From positions 579,006 through 643,005 of the forward strand of contig NZ_MAXC01000023.1 in NCBI RefSeq assembly GCF_001693485.1: 64,000 nt of DNA, written 5' to 3'. A program made the translations under genes and the position numbers. This document shows, piece by piece, positions 16,891-26,434 of the stretch. Source of the stretch: Bradyrhizobium sp. LMTR 3. Lineage in GTDB: Bacteria; Pseudomonadota; Alphaproteobacteria; Rhizobiales; Xanthobacteraceae. The first letter of the stretch is position 1; each line of letters begins with the position of its first letter. The notes under the pieces are model-generated. The model saw only the letters and a program-made list of their open reading frames with translations. It searched no databases and had not been told where the DNA came from.

Positions 16891-16940
16891 GGGGGCGGCA
16901 GCGGGGCGCGGCAACAAGTGCCTGTTCGTGATCATCCTGT
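16891..16940. repeat. module-end motif shared with 13690-13740 (second copy)
   Basis: Begins GGGGGCGGC about 61 bases past radC copy 5 and contains AGTGCCTGTTCGTGATCATC, matching the motif beside copy 4 at the same distance. No gene is seen in 16831-17039 apart from this. Confidence 0.45.
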
Positions 16941-17039
16941 AGCGTCAGGCTCTATCCGATTGTGCCGCGGGGCTTGTGACCCTGCGGCAAGCCTACGAAG
17001 AACGCGCGCGCCGTGGCCCGCAGGCGTGCTGCCTGCTGT

Positions 17040-17942
17040 TTACAGGGATCGCAGCTTGGGATCGAGTTCGTCGCGTAGCGCATCGCCGAACAGGCTGAAA
17101 CCGAACACCGCGAGACTGATGGCGATGCCCGGGAAGATGGCTATCCAGGGGGCGCTCTCGGCGTATTCCTCGGCGCCGCCCTGAAGCATCAGGCCCCATG
17201 CCGGCGTCGGCTCCTGCACTCCGAGACCGAGATAGGAAAGCGATGCTTCGAGCAAGATTGCCTGACCCACGAAGGCGGTGATCATGATGAGAAACGGCGC
17301 CATTACATTCGGAACCATGTGCCGCAGAATGATGCGGGTGTGGCTGAAGCCGTTGGCGCGCGCGGCGTCGATGTAGGGGAGTTCGCGAATCGCCAGCGCA
17401 CTCGAACGAACGACGCGGGCACAGCGCGGAATGAACGGTATGGTGATCGCGATGATCACGTTCTGCGCCCCTGTCCCGAAGATTGCGATCACGGCGAGCG
17501 CCATGATGATCAGCGGGAACGCCATGAATATATCGATGATGCGCTGGAGGATCAGGTCGATCTTGCCGCCGAAATAGGCGCTCGCTACCCCGAGCACCAG
17601 GCCGAAGGTGGCGCCGACGAACGACGACGCAAATCCGACCAGCAGGGCAGTGCGCGCCCCGTAGACGATGCGCGAGAACACGTCGCGTCCGTATTGATCC
17701 GTGCCGAGCCAGTTCTCGAGACTCGGTGGCTCGTGCATGCGATCGAATGCGTTGGCGACCGGGTTGTAGGGGGCGATGAAATCGGCAAACATCGCAACCA
17801 GCACCATGACGATGATGACTGCGCCGCCGGCGGCGCCCAGTGGATTGCGGCGTGCGAACCGACCAATCGCCGAAAGCCTGCTCGGTGCCTTCCGCTCATC
17901 CGTCAGTTCGACCTTCGTCCCAAGCTCGGTCGCGATAGTCAT
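17040..17942 (-). CDS. dipeptide/oligopeptide ABC transporter permease (DppC/OppC type)
   Basis: A 300-residue inner-membrane permease. It has an N-terminal cytoplasmic tail, then a first helix (GAAGGAVIIVMVLVAMFADF) and the family segment LGTDQYGRDVFSRIVYGART. The EAA loop reads LPYIDAARANGFSHTRIILR. About six transmembrane segments are visible. Start 17942 is chosen because the longer frame runs into the upstream gene. It is the last gene of the dppD-dppF-SBP-dppB-dppC-type cluster and pairs with the DppB-type permease 22 bases upstream. Confidence 0.92.
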   Translation of the reverse strand: MTIATELGTKVELTDERKAPSRLSAIGRFARRNPLGAAGGAVIIVMVLVAMFADFIAPYNPVANAFDRMHEPPSLENWLGTDQYGRDVFSRIVYGARTALLVGFASSFVGATFGLVLGVASAYFGGKIDLILQRIIDIFMAFPLIIMALAVIAIFGTGAQNVIIAITIPFIPRCARVVRSSALAIRELPYIDAARANGFSHTRIILRHMVPNVMAPFLIMITAFVGQAILLEASLSYLGLGVQEPTPAWGLMLQGGAEEYAESAPWIAIFPGIAISLAVFGFSLFGDALRDELDPKLRSL

Positions 17943-17964
17943 ACAAGGCCTCTGATTCCAGCCA

Positions 17965-18936
17965 TCATTTGTACCGAATCCGCGGGTCGAGCCACGCGTA
18001 GATGATGTCCACCACAAAGTTGGTGACGACGAATATCGCCGCCACCAACATGACCAGCGCCTGGGTCATCGTGTAGTCGTGATTGGTCACGGAAGCGACA
18101 AACAGCTTGCCGAGACCGTTGAGATTGAACACCTGCTCGGTGACTACCAGGCCGCCCATCAGGAACGCGAATTCAATGCCGATGATCGTCACCACCGGCA
18201 GCAGCGCGTTTCCGAGCGCATGGCGCCGGATGATAAGCTTCTGGACGAGCCCCTTGGCACGCGCCGTGCGGACGTAATCCTCGCGCAGCACTTCGAGCAG
18301 CGCCGAACGCGTCATACGTGTCGCGACGGCGGAATAGCGGTAGCCAGTCGCCAGGGCCGGGAAGATGGTCATGCTCAGGTTGTGCAAGGGGTCGACCCAG
18401 AGCGGCACATATTTGATCGGCGGCATCCAGGGACTTCCGAACACCGACTTGCTGGTGATCAGCAGGCCGAGGATGATCAGGACGCCGAGCCAGAAGGAAG
18501 GCATCGCGATTCCGGCGATACTGAAGGCGCGCACCACGTAGTCGATCCAGGTGTTCTGTTTGACGGCGGAGATCGTGCCGAGCGGAATGGCCAGCATGAT
18601 GGCGGTAAGCGTGGCCATGATCGCGATCTGCAGCGAAAGTTCGAAGCGCAGCGCGATCTCTTCCACGATCGGGCGTCCGGTCCACATCGACTTGCCGAAA
18701 TCGAATCGGACGAAGCCCCAGATGAAATCCAGGAACTGCACTACATAGGAGCGATCAAGGCCCAGCTCGGCGTGGCAGAGATCGATCGCCTTGGGATCGA
18801 CGTATCCGGCCCCACCCGCCATGCGCAGCACGCAGACGTCGCCCGGCACCAGCCGCAACAGGACGAACACGAGCAGCGCGGCGCCGAGCAGCGTCGGGAT
18901 CATCAACAGGAGTCGCTTGAGAATGTACTGGTACAT
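17965..18936 (-). CDS. dipeptide/oligopeptide ABC transporter permease (DppB/OppB type)
   Basis: A 323-residue permease. It begins MYQYILKRLLLMIPTLLGAA, the standard DppB/OppB N-terminus, with an EAA loop at LREDYVRTARAKGLVQKLII. It ends with the FNLNGLGKLFVASVTNHDY region and a final helix. About six transmembrane helices are seen by eye. It forms the channel with the adjacent DppC-type protein. A long stem-loop separates it from the upstream solute-binding protein gene. Confidence 0.92.
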   Translation of the reverse strand: MYQYILKRLLLMIPTLLGAALLVFVLLRLVPGDVCVLRMAGGAGYVDPKAIDLCHAELGLDRSYVVQFLDFIWGFVRFDFGKSMWTGRPIVEEIALRFELSLQIAIMATLTAIMLAIPLGTISAVKQNTWIDYVVRAFSIAGIAMPSFWLGVLIILGLLITSKSVFGSPWMPPIKYVPLWVDPLHNLSMTIFPALATGYRYSAVATRMTRSALLEVLREDYVRTARAKGLVQKLIIRRHALGNALLPVVTIIGIEFAFLMGGLVVTEQVFNLNGLGKLFVASVTNHDYTMTQALVMLVAAIFVVTNFVVDIIYAWLDPRIRYK

Positions 18937-18969
18937 GATCGCTGCTGCAGCACTTTCGCTCGCGGTGTC

Positions 18970-19023
18970 GCGGCGGTTTCCCGGTCACTGCCTTGCTCTG
19001 GCAGGAGCCCGGGAAACCGCCGC
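18970..19023 (-). promoter_or_regulatory. intercistronic stem-loop between solute-binding protein and permease genes
   Basis: GCGGCGGTTTCCCGG (18970-18984) pairs perfectly over 15 bp with CCGGGAAACCGCCGC (19009-19023), and the loop contains a further 5-bp stem (CTGCC/GGCAG). Placed just after the binding-protein stop, it could stabilise that mRNA or attenuate read-through. Either would give more binding protein than permease, as known for malE-malF. There is no U-run after the stem, so full termination is unlikely. Confidence 0.7.
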
Positions 19024-19046
19024 TGTCGTCGACCGCCGCCGGGCGG

Positions 19047-20660
19047 TTACTTGTCGAGCCATACGTTGGCGAGGTCCTGATTGAGGTAGTGGCTGGGACT
19101 GATCTTCCAGCCCTTCACGTAGGACCGGTGCGGAATGATCCGGTTCCACCACAGCGTGACGAACGAGTGCGCCTGCTCGTCAAGCACGCGCTTCTCGAAC
19201 TGCCGCATCAGCTTGCGCTGCTCGGCCTCCTCGGGAGCACGGTTCATTGCCTCGAAGATCTTGTCGAGGTCGCGATCGATGTACCCGCCATAGCTCTCGT
19301 TGCCGGTGTCCGTCGACAGGAACTTGCCTATGTCGAGCAGCGGATTGACGACCGACTGGCAGTTGAAGTCCATCGTCACGTCGAACTCCTGTGACCTGAG
19401 CCGCGCGTAGAACGGGCCTGTCGGCTCCATTTTCTGCTCGACCGTCACGCCGATCTGCCGCCACTGGTCGATGAGCCACGTGCCCACGATCGTATATGGC
19501 TGGTCGACGGCGCGGTTGGACAACACAAACGTCAAGTCCGAAACTCCGGCCTCCTGCAGCAGCCGCTTGGCCTCCGCACGCGACTTGTTGATGTCCGGCC
19601 AAAAGCCAGGGATCTGTTCGAGATCCGCCTTCGCCGCCGCCAGCGGGTGACCCGGGAACACGACACCACCGACAGCCTTCACGATGGCGATGCGCGAAAG
19701 GCTCTTCGATCCGTCCCAGCGGTCGACCGCCAGCGTGAGCGCGCGGCGAACGCGGACGTCGTCGAACGGCTTCTTCTTGTGGTTGGGAGTGAACAGGAGC
19801 ACGCAGTTCCAGTCGCTCTCCTGGACCGTGATGTCCTTGCCGAGTGCGTCGACGAGGTCGTCGCGGCTCTTCGGCGGGAAGCCGCGGAACTCGATTGCGG
19901 CTCGGTCGCCGCGGATCGCTTGCACGCGCACCGCCTGCTTGCTGGAGAAGATCGCCTCGAAGCCGTCGAGATAGGGCTGCCCGGGAACGTGGTAGTCGTT
20001 GTTGCGCTCGCCGCGCACGGAGGCGCCTGCCTCTCTTCCCGCGAACTTGAAGGGCCCTGATCCCATGACATTCTTCTCGTACCAGCGGATGTCCTGGTCG
20101 AGCTTTGCCTTCGAGTAGATGAAGTTGTAGGGCGTCGCCAGCGCCGGGATGAAGGCACCCGATGGATACTTGAGTTTGAAGACCACCGTGTGTTCGTCCG
20201 GCGCGCTCACGCTGTCGACCATGACGAAATAGGCCACGCGCGCGCTGGTCGTGCCCTCCGGTGGGAAGATGATCTTATTGTATGATGCGACGACGTCCTG
20301 CGCCGTCAATGGCGTTCCGTCGTGGAATTTCACGCCCTGCTTGATCTTGAACGTGTAGGTCCTGCCCCCGTCGGTCGGAGTTGGCATTTCCGTGCACAGG
20401 TCGCACACGAAATCTGTCGGTGAGGACGGATTTTCCGGATTGACCTTGATGAGCAGGCTGTAGAACGGCGCAAAAGGATGGATCAGTGCGAAGGTCGTCT
20501 CGCGGTGACCGTCCCAGCTCGGCGGCTCGTCCGGCACCACAAAGTTCAGGATCCCGCCTTTCTTGGGCGCAGCCTGACCTGGAACTCCAGAGAAGCCGAT
20601 GGCAACGGCCGCGCCGACCGCCATGATCGACACGGCTCTGAGATACTTCGAAAGGTTCAT
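19047..20660 (-). CDS. ABC transporter substrate-binding protein, family 5 (DppA/OppA type)
   Basis: A 537-residue periplasmic binding protein. A signal peptide (residues 1-30, ending VPGQAAPK) is followed by the SBP family 5 core: GRTYTFKIKQGVKFHDGTPL, then RRALTLAVDRWD. The C-terminal lobe ends with WKISPSHYLNQDLANVWLDK. ATG 20660 has GAGGGAGAAAG ahead of it. It captures peptides or a related solute for the permeases and ATPases of the cluster. The ligand cannot be read from sequence. Confidence 0.92.
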   Translation of the reverse strand: MNLSKYLRAVSIMAVGAAVAIGFSGVPGQAAPKKGGILNFVVPDEPPSWDGHRETTFALIHPFAPFYSLLIKVNPENPSSPTDFVCDLCTEMPTPTDGGRTYTFKIKQGVKFHDGTPLTAQDVVASYNKIIFPPEGTTSARVAYFVMVDSVSAPDEHTVVFKLKYPSGAFIPALATPYNFIYSKAKLDQDIRWYEKNVMGSGPFKFAGREAGASVRGERNNDYHVPGQPYLDGFEAIFSSKQAVRVQAIRGDRAAIEFRGFPPKSRDDLVDALGKDITVQESDWNCVLLFTPNHKKKPFDDVRVRRALTLAVDRWDGSKSLSRIAIVKAVGGVVFPGHPLAAAKADLEQIPGFWPDINKSRAEAKRLLQEAGVSDLTFVLSNRAVDQPYTIVGTWLIDQWRQIGVTVEQKMEPTGPFYARLRSQEFDVTMDFNCQSVVNPLLDIGKFLSTDTGNESYGGYIDRDLDKIFEAMNRAPEEAEQRKLMRQFEKRVLDEQAHSFVTLWWNRIIPHRSYVKGWKISPSHYLNQDLANVWLDK

Positions 20661-20739
20661 GATCTTTCTCCCTCTGGAACACATTCCTCCTGGTTTTTAA
20701 GGGCAGGGGTCTTATGCCCCTGGCCCGGTCGTCCTTCAT

Positions 20740-21837
20740 TCAAATTACGGAACAAGCCACCCAATGGCCCGGCTGCAGTTCTCTGAACTCCGGGACATCC
20801 TTCGCGCAGCTATCGACCGCAAGCGGGCAGCGCGGATGAAACACGCATCCCCTTGGCGGATTCATCGGACTCGGCACTTCGCCTTTCACGATCCGGTGGG
20901 CACGCGCCCTCTCCAAGTCAGGATCCGGCACCGGCACGGCCGCGAGAAGCGCCTGAGTATAGGGATGCAGAGGATTGCTGTACAATTCGTCGCAATCCGC
21001 CAGTTCGACGATCTTGCCGAGATACATGACTGCGACGCGATGACACAGATGGCGAACGACGCTGAGATCGTGCGCGATGAACAGATAGGTCAGTCCGAAC
21101 TGCTCCCGCAGATCCTCCAGCAGATTGATGATCTGCGCCTGAATCGATACATCCAAGGCCGAGATCGCCTCGTCGCAGATGATGAATTCCGGACGCACCG
21201 ATAGGGCGCGTGCGATGCCGACGCGCTGGCGCTGGCCGCCGCTCATCTCGTGGGGGTAGCGGTCGGCAAACTTGGGATCCAGGCCACACAGGCTGAGCAA
21301 TTCCGTGACCCGCGCATCGCGCGCTGCCTTGTTCGGCTCGGTCCCGTGCACCTTCATCGGCTCGGAGATGATCTCCCCGATCTTCATGCGCGGATTGAGG
21401 GAGCTGTAAGGATCCTGGAAGATGACCTGGATCTTCTGCCGCAGGGCCCGCATCGATTTCTGATCGAGATCGACCAGATTCTTGCCGTCGAACAGGATCT
21501 CGCCTTCGGTCGGATGCTCGAGCCGCAGGATGCACCGGCCCGTGGTGGTCTTGCCGCAACCCGACTCGCCGACCAGTCCGAGCGTCTCTCCTTTGCGGAT
21601 GGTGAAGTTGATTCCGTCGACAGCTTTCACGCGAGCGACCTCTTTGGAGAAGAGAGCGCCCTCAGTCACCGGAAAGTGCATTTTCAGGTTGCGAATCGTG
21701 ACCAACTCCGGCGCCAGGGCGACACGCCGTTCCGATTGGCGCCTATGCTCGAGCGCGACGTCCGGCATGGCGGTCGCTACCTGTGCCGCCGCTTCGGCGC
21801 TCCGCCGTACCGCACCGGTTGGTTCCATGGGGGTCAT
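20740..21837 (-). CDS. peptide ABC transporter ATP-binding protein (DppF/OppF type)
   Basis: A 365-residue ATPase with Walker A GLVGESGCGKTTTGRCIL, signature MSGGQRQRVGIARAL, Walker B FIICDEAISALD and switch His in IAHDLSVVRH. The C-terminal oligopeptide/dipeptide domain has the Cys cluster CVFHPRCPLAVDSC that often binds an Fe-S cluster. An N-terminal extension of about 35 residues precedes the ABC domain. The ATG overlaps the stop of the upstream ATPase by 4 bases. It powers import with the DppD-type partner. Confidence 0.93.
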   Translation of the reverse strand: MTPMEPTGAVRRSAEAAAQVATAMPDVALEHRRQSERRVALAPELVTIRNLKMHFPVTEGALFSKEVARVKAVDGINFTIRKGETLGLVGESGCGKTTTGRCILRLEHPTEGEILFDGKNLVDLDQKSMRALRQKIQVIFQDPYSSLNPRMKIGEIISEPMKVHGTEPNKAARDARVTELLSLCGLDPKFADRYPHEMSGGQRQRVGIARALSVRPEFIICDEAISALDVSIQAQIINLLEDLREQFGLTYLFIAHDLSVVRHLCHRVAVMYLGKIVELADCDELYSNPLHPYTQALLAAVPVPDPDLERARAHRIVKGEVPSPMNPPRGCVFHPRCPLAVDSCAKDVPEFRELQPGHWVACSVI

Positions 21838-22835
21838 GACGACCTCGTCATCGATCGGGCTACGTTGTCCGCCTCAAAGCATGCCGCGAGATGATCGCCG
21901 CCATCGATCCGCTCCAGGGGAGGCGACTGAGTCGTGCAGCGCGCAATGGCAAAGCCGCAGCGCGGATGGAACGAGCAGCCGACGCCGAGGCGCGAAAGGT
22001 CGGGCGGCTGTCCCTGCACCGGATCGAGTCGAGCCCGGCGCGGCTGATCCATGCGCGGCACCGAACGCAGCAGCGCCAGCGTGTATGGATGGTGGGGATG
22101 GTGATAGATGTCGTGCGCGGTTCCACTCTCGATGATCCTGCCCGCGTACATGACATTGACCCTGTCGGCATAGCGCGCGACGATACCAAGATTGTGGGTG
22201 ATGATGATCAGCGCCACGCCCAGACGCTGCGTCAGATCCTTCATCAGCTCGAGAATCTGCGCCTGAACCGTCACGTCGAGTGCAGTTGTCGGTTCGTCGG
22301 CGATGATCAGCTTGGGCTCGCAGCACAAGGCCATGGCGATCATCACGCGTTGGCGCATGCCACCGCTGAAGTGGTGCGGATACTGCCTTAGTCGACGCTC
22401 CGGATCCGATATCCCCACCATGCCCAACAGCTCGATCGCACGCGCGACCGCTTGGCCCCGGGTCATGTCGAGGTGTTGCTCCATGGTCTCGGTGAGCTGT
22501 CGCCCGATCGTCAGTACTGGATTGAGCGAGGTCATCGGCTCCTGAAACACCATGGCAATGTCCTTGCCTCGGACCTCTCGGATTTCCTCATCGCTCAGCT
22601 TGAGAAGGTCTCTGTCCTGGAAGCGAATGCTACCGCCAATGATACGGCCGGGCGGATCGGCGACCAGCCGCAGGATCGAGAGCGCGCTGACGGACTTGCC
22701 GCATCCAGACTCGCCGACGATAGCCATCGTCTCGCCCTGATTGACATCAAAGCTGATACTGTCGACGGCCTTGACCACACCGGCCGCCGAGAAGAAGTAG
22801 GTTTGCAAACTGTCTATCTTGAGAAGCCTGGACAC
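21834..22835 (-). CDS. peptide ABC transporter ATP-binding protein (DppD/OppD type)
   Basis: A 333-residue ATPase with Walker A IVGESGCGKSVSALSIL, signature FSGGMRQRVMIAMAL, Walker B LIIADEPTTALD and switch His in ITHNLGIVARYAD. The C-terminal domain has the family Cys motif (CSFHPRCGFAIARC). It is the first gene of the five-gene transporter cluster and overlaps the next ATPase by ATGA. About 145 bases upstream lies the IS256 relic. Confidence 0.93.
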   Translation of the reverse strand: MSRLLKIDSLQTYFFSAAGVVKAVDSISFDVNQGETMAIVGESGCGKSVSALSILRLVADPPGRIIGGSIRFQDRDLLKLSDEEIREVRGKDIAMVFQEPMTSLNPVLTIGRQLTETMEQHLDMTRGQAVARAIELLGMVGISDPERRLRQYPHHFSGGMRQRVMIAMALCCEPKLIIADEPTTALDVTVQAQILELMKDLTQRLGVALIIITHNLGIVARYADRVNVMYAGRIIESGTAHDIYHHPHHPYTLALLRSVPRMDQPRRARLDPVQGQPPDLSRLGVGCSFHPRCGFAIARCTTQSPPLERIDGGDHLAACFEADNVARSMTRSS

Positions 22836-23045
22836 CTCGCGCCTCTCGTCATCCGTCGCTGTACAGATGGCCTTTTAGCCGTTTGGCCTGACTCGCCTCC
22901 ATTTACGTCTTGATCTTTCGAGTCTCTCGGTCGCAAGTCAAACCCAATCCTGTGGTACTGCGACAATTTAGACTAAGGTCTTGAATGCATCGGCCCGCCT
23001 GGCGACCAGCCGCAATGCATCCTGGTCGTCACTGGCGCGACGGCG

Positions 23046-23345
23046 GAGGGCTGCCGGAAGGCCGTCGATTGCCCGATCAAGGATCGCGACGCTCTGTTGG
23101 CGTTCTACGATGTCCCGGCTGAGCATTGTTGCACTTGCGAACGATCGACCCGAGAGCACGTTCGCGACGGTACGGCGCAAGACGGTCCGATCCGAAGGGC
23201 TGCCGTCGAACAGACCGCGCTGTCTATGGTCTTCAAGGTGGTCGGGGCCGCTCAGAAACGCTGGCGACACCTCCGGGGCTACGACCAATTGTCAAAAACC
23301 ATCCAAGGATTGAAGTTCACCGGCGACGTCGTCCGCATATGTTTG
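23046..23345 (+). pseudogene. IS256-family transposase C-terminal remnant (frameshifted)
   Basis: Plus-strand peptide blocks match the C-terminal part of IS256/Mutator transposases in order but in changing frames. KDRDALLAFYDVPAEH is at 23079-23126, then NDRPESTFATVRRKTVRSEG in another frame at about 23140-23200. TALSMVFKVVGAAQKRW and LSKTIQGLKFTGDVV follow back in the first frame to about 23340. No N-terminal or DDE-bearing part is recognisable. It is a decayed insertion sequence between the peptide transporter and radC. Confidence 0.8.
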
Positions 23346-23434
23346 GCGAACCTCGGCTTCAACGTACACGAAACGCCGATCGTGAACGGTGCGGCGAGCT
23401 TTGCCCGCGCGCTCGACCGCTCCCATCCGGCCTG

Positions 23435-24148
<714 letters not shown>

Positions 24149-24209
24149 CGGCCGTAAACATGCCGTGCCGCCCAGCTTTTGCAACCCGGAATTGCGGGCC
24201 ATCTAAGGA

Positions 24210-24238
24210 AAAGGCGCCGCACAGAACACGGCGCCTTT
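24210..24238 (-). terminator. rho-independent terminator of the MBL-fold gene
   Basis: On the minus strand a perfect 10-bp stem (AAAGGCGCCG with CGGCGCCTTT, 9-base loop) is followed by TTCC after a T-run. It lies 25 bases after the MBL-fold gene stop and ahead of radC. Confidence 0.8.
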
Positions 24239-24263
24239 CGGGTCGTTCGAAACTTGCCCGCGA

Positions 24264-25223
24264 TCAGGCCTTCACGGCCGCGAACGCATAGCCGTTGCCG
24301 TCCTTTGCGAGCGTGCCGACGTTCGGGAAGCCGAAGTGATAGCCGGCGATCATGCCCTTTTCGGCGATGACGCGATCGAAGAACGCACGGCGCGTGGCTT
24401 CCGCCTTCGGCCCGTCTGCGTCGAACGACGAGAACCAGCCGGGATTCCGCACGAACAGCTGGTGCATGCCGGTGACGTCGCTCTGGATGAACAGTTGCTG
24501 CCCGCCCGAAGCGACCAGGAAGGACATGTGGCCGACGGTGTGGCCGGGCGTGGCAATCGCCTTGACGCCGGGCGCGAGGTCGGCACCGTCATTGTACTGC
24601 TTGATGTTCTTCCAGGTCGGGAAAGTTGCCTGGATCCGCTTGACGAGGGGGCGCATGGCCTCGGGCATCTTTTCCACCAGCGCCGGATCGGTCCAGAACT
24701 TGTACTCCACCTCGGGCATCAGGATTTCCGCATTCGGGAAAACCTGCGCGTTGGTTTCTTTCACCCACAGCCCCGAAATGTGATCGGGATGGAAGTGCGA
24801 GATCACGACCGTGGAGACCGACGCGGGATCGAGACCCGCCGCCTTCATGTTGTCGGCGAGCTTGCCAACTGTCGCAGGGCCATTGCCGCCAAAGCCGGTA
24901 TCGAACAGCATGACCTTGCCGCCGGTCCGGATCGCGGTGACGGTGAAGGGATTGTCGAACTTGTCCGGGTTGATGCCGGCAGCCGTCAGCGCTTTCTTGA
25001 TGTCGTCAAGTGAGGCGTTCTTGATCATTCCCTCAGTGGCGGCGCGCTCGACGGCTCCCTCATGCAGGCTGAAGACCTCGATGTCGCCGACCTTGTATTT
25101 GAGGCTATCAGCGGCGCGCTGCGCATGCGCCGCGCCGATGAACGAAACCGGCCCCTTGAGGCCGAAAACCAGCGCCGCCCCCGTGCTCCCGAGGATCAGA
25201 TCGCGACGTGAAATCTCGAACAT
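24264..25223 (-). CDS. Tat-exported metallo-beta-lactamase-fold hydrolase
   Basis: A 319-residue protein. The N-terminus MFEISRRDLILGSTGAALVF carries a twin-arginine signal (SRRDLILG). The metallo-beta-lactamase core shows the zinc motif SHFHPDHISGL near residue 140, a further His in ATPGHTVGHMS, the bridging Asp in FIQSDVTG and a late GYHFGFPNVG. Start 25223 has AGGGAG upstream, and the longer frame lacks support. The fold covers lactonases, sulfatases and other hydrolases. Closest in style are periplasmic MBL proteins of Bradyrhizobium with unknown substrate. It is monocistronic, with a terminator after it. Confidence 0.88.
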   Translation of the reverse strand: MFEISRRDLILGSTGAALVFGLKGPVSFIGAAHAQRAADSLKYKVGDIEVFSLHEGAVERAATEGMIKNASLDDIKKALTAAGINPDKFDNPFTVTAIRTGGKVMLFDTGFGGNGPATVGKLADNMKAAGLDPASVSTVVISHFHPDHISGLWVKETNAQVFPNAEILMPEVEYKFWTDPALVEKMPEAMRPLVKRIQATFPTWKNIKQYNDGADLAPGVKAIATPGHTVGHMSFLVASGGQQLFIQSDVTGMHQLFVRNPGWFSSFDADGPKAEATRRAFFDRVIAEKGMIAGYHFGFPNVGTLAKDGNGYAFAAVKA

Positions 25224-25493
25224 TGCGCTTGCTCCCTTTGGTTGATCCCTAGCCCGCTGGAGGCTCTCGCTGCCGGAAAGCGCCCCGTGCCGAGTCCTAC
25301 ACCGGCGCGCCCGGCCTATTCCGCAAAGATTGGGATTAGTTGACTGGCATGCGCCGCAGGAAGGCGATGTCGTATTGAGAACGACTTGCAACAGGCCGCT
25401 TTGGCAGCCTCGTTCAAGCAGTCGCGTCGTTCATCGCAACCAAGAAGTTGAGCCGACTGCGTTCGATGTAGCCGGGTTGAGCGGAAGCGGAAT

Positions 25494-26318
25494 TTAGGTG
25501 GCCGCCAACGGCTTCTCGCCGTTGCGCTCCGACAGCGTGAAGATCTCGACGCCAGTCGCGGTCACGCCGACCGAATGCTCGAACTGCGCCGAGAGCGAGC
25601 GGTCACGTGTCACCGCGGTCCAGCCGTCGGACAGGATTTTTACATGCGGCTTGCCGAGATTGATCATCGGCTCGATGGTGAAGAACATGCCGGGCTTGAG
25701 CATCACGCCTTCGCCGGGCCGGCCGATATGGATGATGTTGGGCTCGTCGTGGAACATGCGACCGAGGCCATGGCCGCAGAAATCGCGAACCACGCTCATG
25801 CCCTGCGGCTCGACAAAACTCTGGATGGCATGGCCGATGTCGCCGGTGGTGGCGCCGGGCTTTACCGCGGCGATGCCGCGCATCATCGCCTCATAGGTGA
25901 CTTCGATCAGCCGCTCGGCCTTGCGGGCGATCGGAGCAATCACATACATCCGGCTGGAATCGCCGTACCAGCCGTCGACGATGAAAGTCACGTCGATATT
26001 GACGATGTCGCCTTCCTTCAGCGCGCGGTCGCCCGGCATGCCGTGGCAGACCACATGATTGATCGAGGTACAGGTCGAGTAGCGGTAACCGCGATACATC
26101 AGCGTCGCCGGATAGGCGCCATGGCTGAAGGCGAAGTCGCGCACGAATTCGTCGATCCGCGACGTCGGAACGCCCGCCTTGACGACGTCGGTCAGCTCGT
26201 CGAGGCATCTGGCCACCAGCGCGCCGGCCTTGCGCATGCCGGCGAAGCCGCTGGCGCCATGCAGCTTGATCTGGCCGGTTTTTCGCAAGGAGGTGTCGGT
26301 GGCTTCGATATAGCTCAT
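25494..26318 (-). CDS. map: methionine aminopeptidase, type I
   Basis: A 274-residue enzyme that removes the initiator Met from nascent proteins. The metal ligands of the pita-bread fold are visible: Asp in NIDVTFIVDGWYGD (two Asp), His in CGHGLGRMFHDEP, Glu in FFTIEPMIN and the final Glu in QFEHSVGVTATG. The length fits type Ia. It lacks the N-terminal zinc-finger extension of eukaryotic forms. It stands alone between the MBL-fold gene and an mscS homologue. Confidence 0.95.
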   Translation of the reverse strand: MSYIEATDTSLRKTGQIKLHGASGFAGMRKAGALVARCLDELTDVVKAGVPTSRIDEFVRDFAFSHGAYPATLMYRGYRYSTCTSINHVVCHGMPGDRALKEGDIVNIDVTFIVDGWYGDSSRMYVIAPIARKAERLIEVTYEAMMRGIAAVKPGATTGDIGHAIQSFVEPQGMSVVRDFCGHGLGRMFHDEPNIIHIGRPGEGVMLKPGMFFTIEPMINLGKPHVKILSDGWTAVTRDRSLSAQFEHSVGVTATGVEIFTLSERNGEKPLAAT

Positions 26319-26434
26319 GGGCGGGTCATGCTTCTGGAACGGAAAAAGGACTGATTTTGAATGCCTAATTTAATGATCCAACCGGTCAGTGCAAGCCGAG
26401 GTTGGGCCACGGCGCGGCTTTAAAAGGCTTGCAT

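Noticed and set aside
22968..23288. A minus-strand hypothetical frame next to radC
   Set aside because: The plus strand in the same place carries ordered IS256 transposase blocks, so the minus frame is a shadow.
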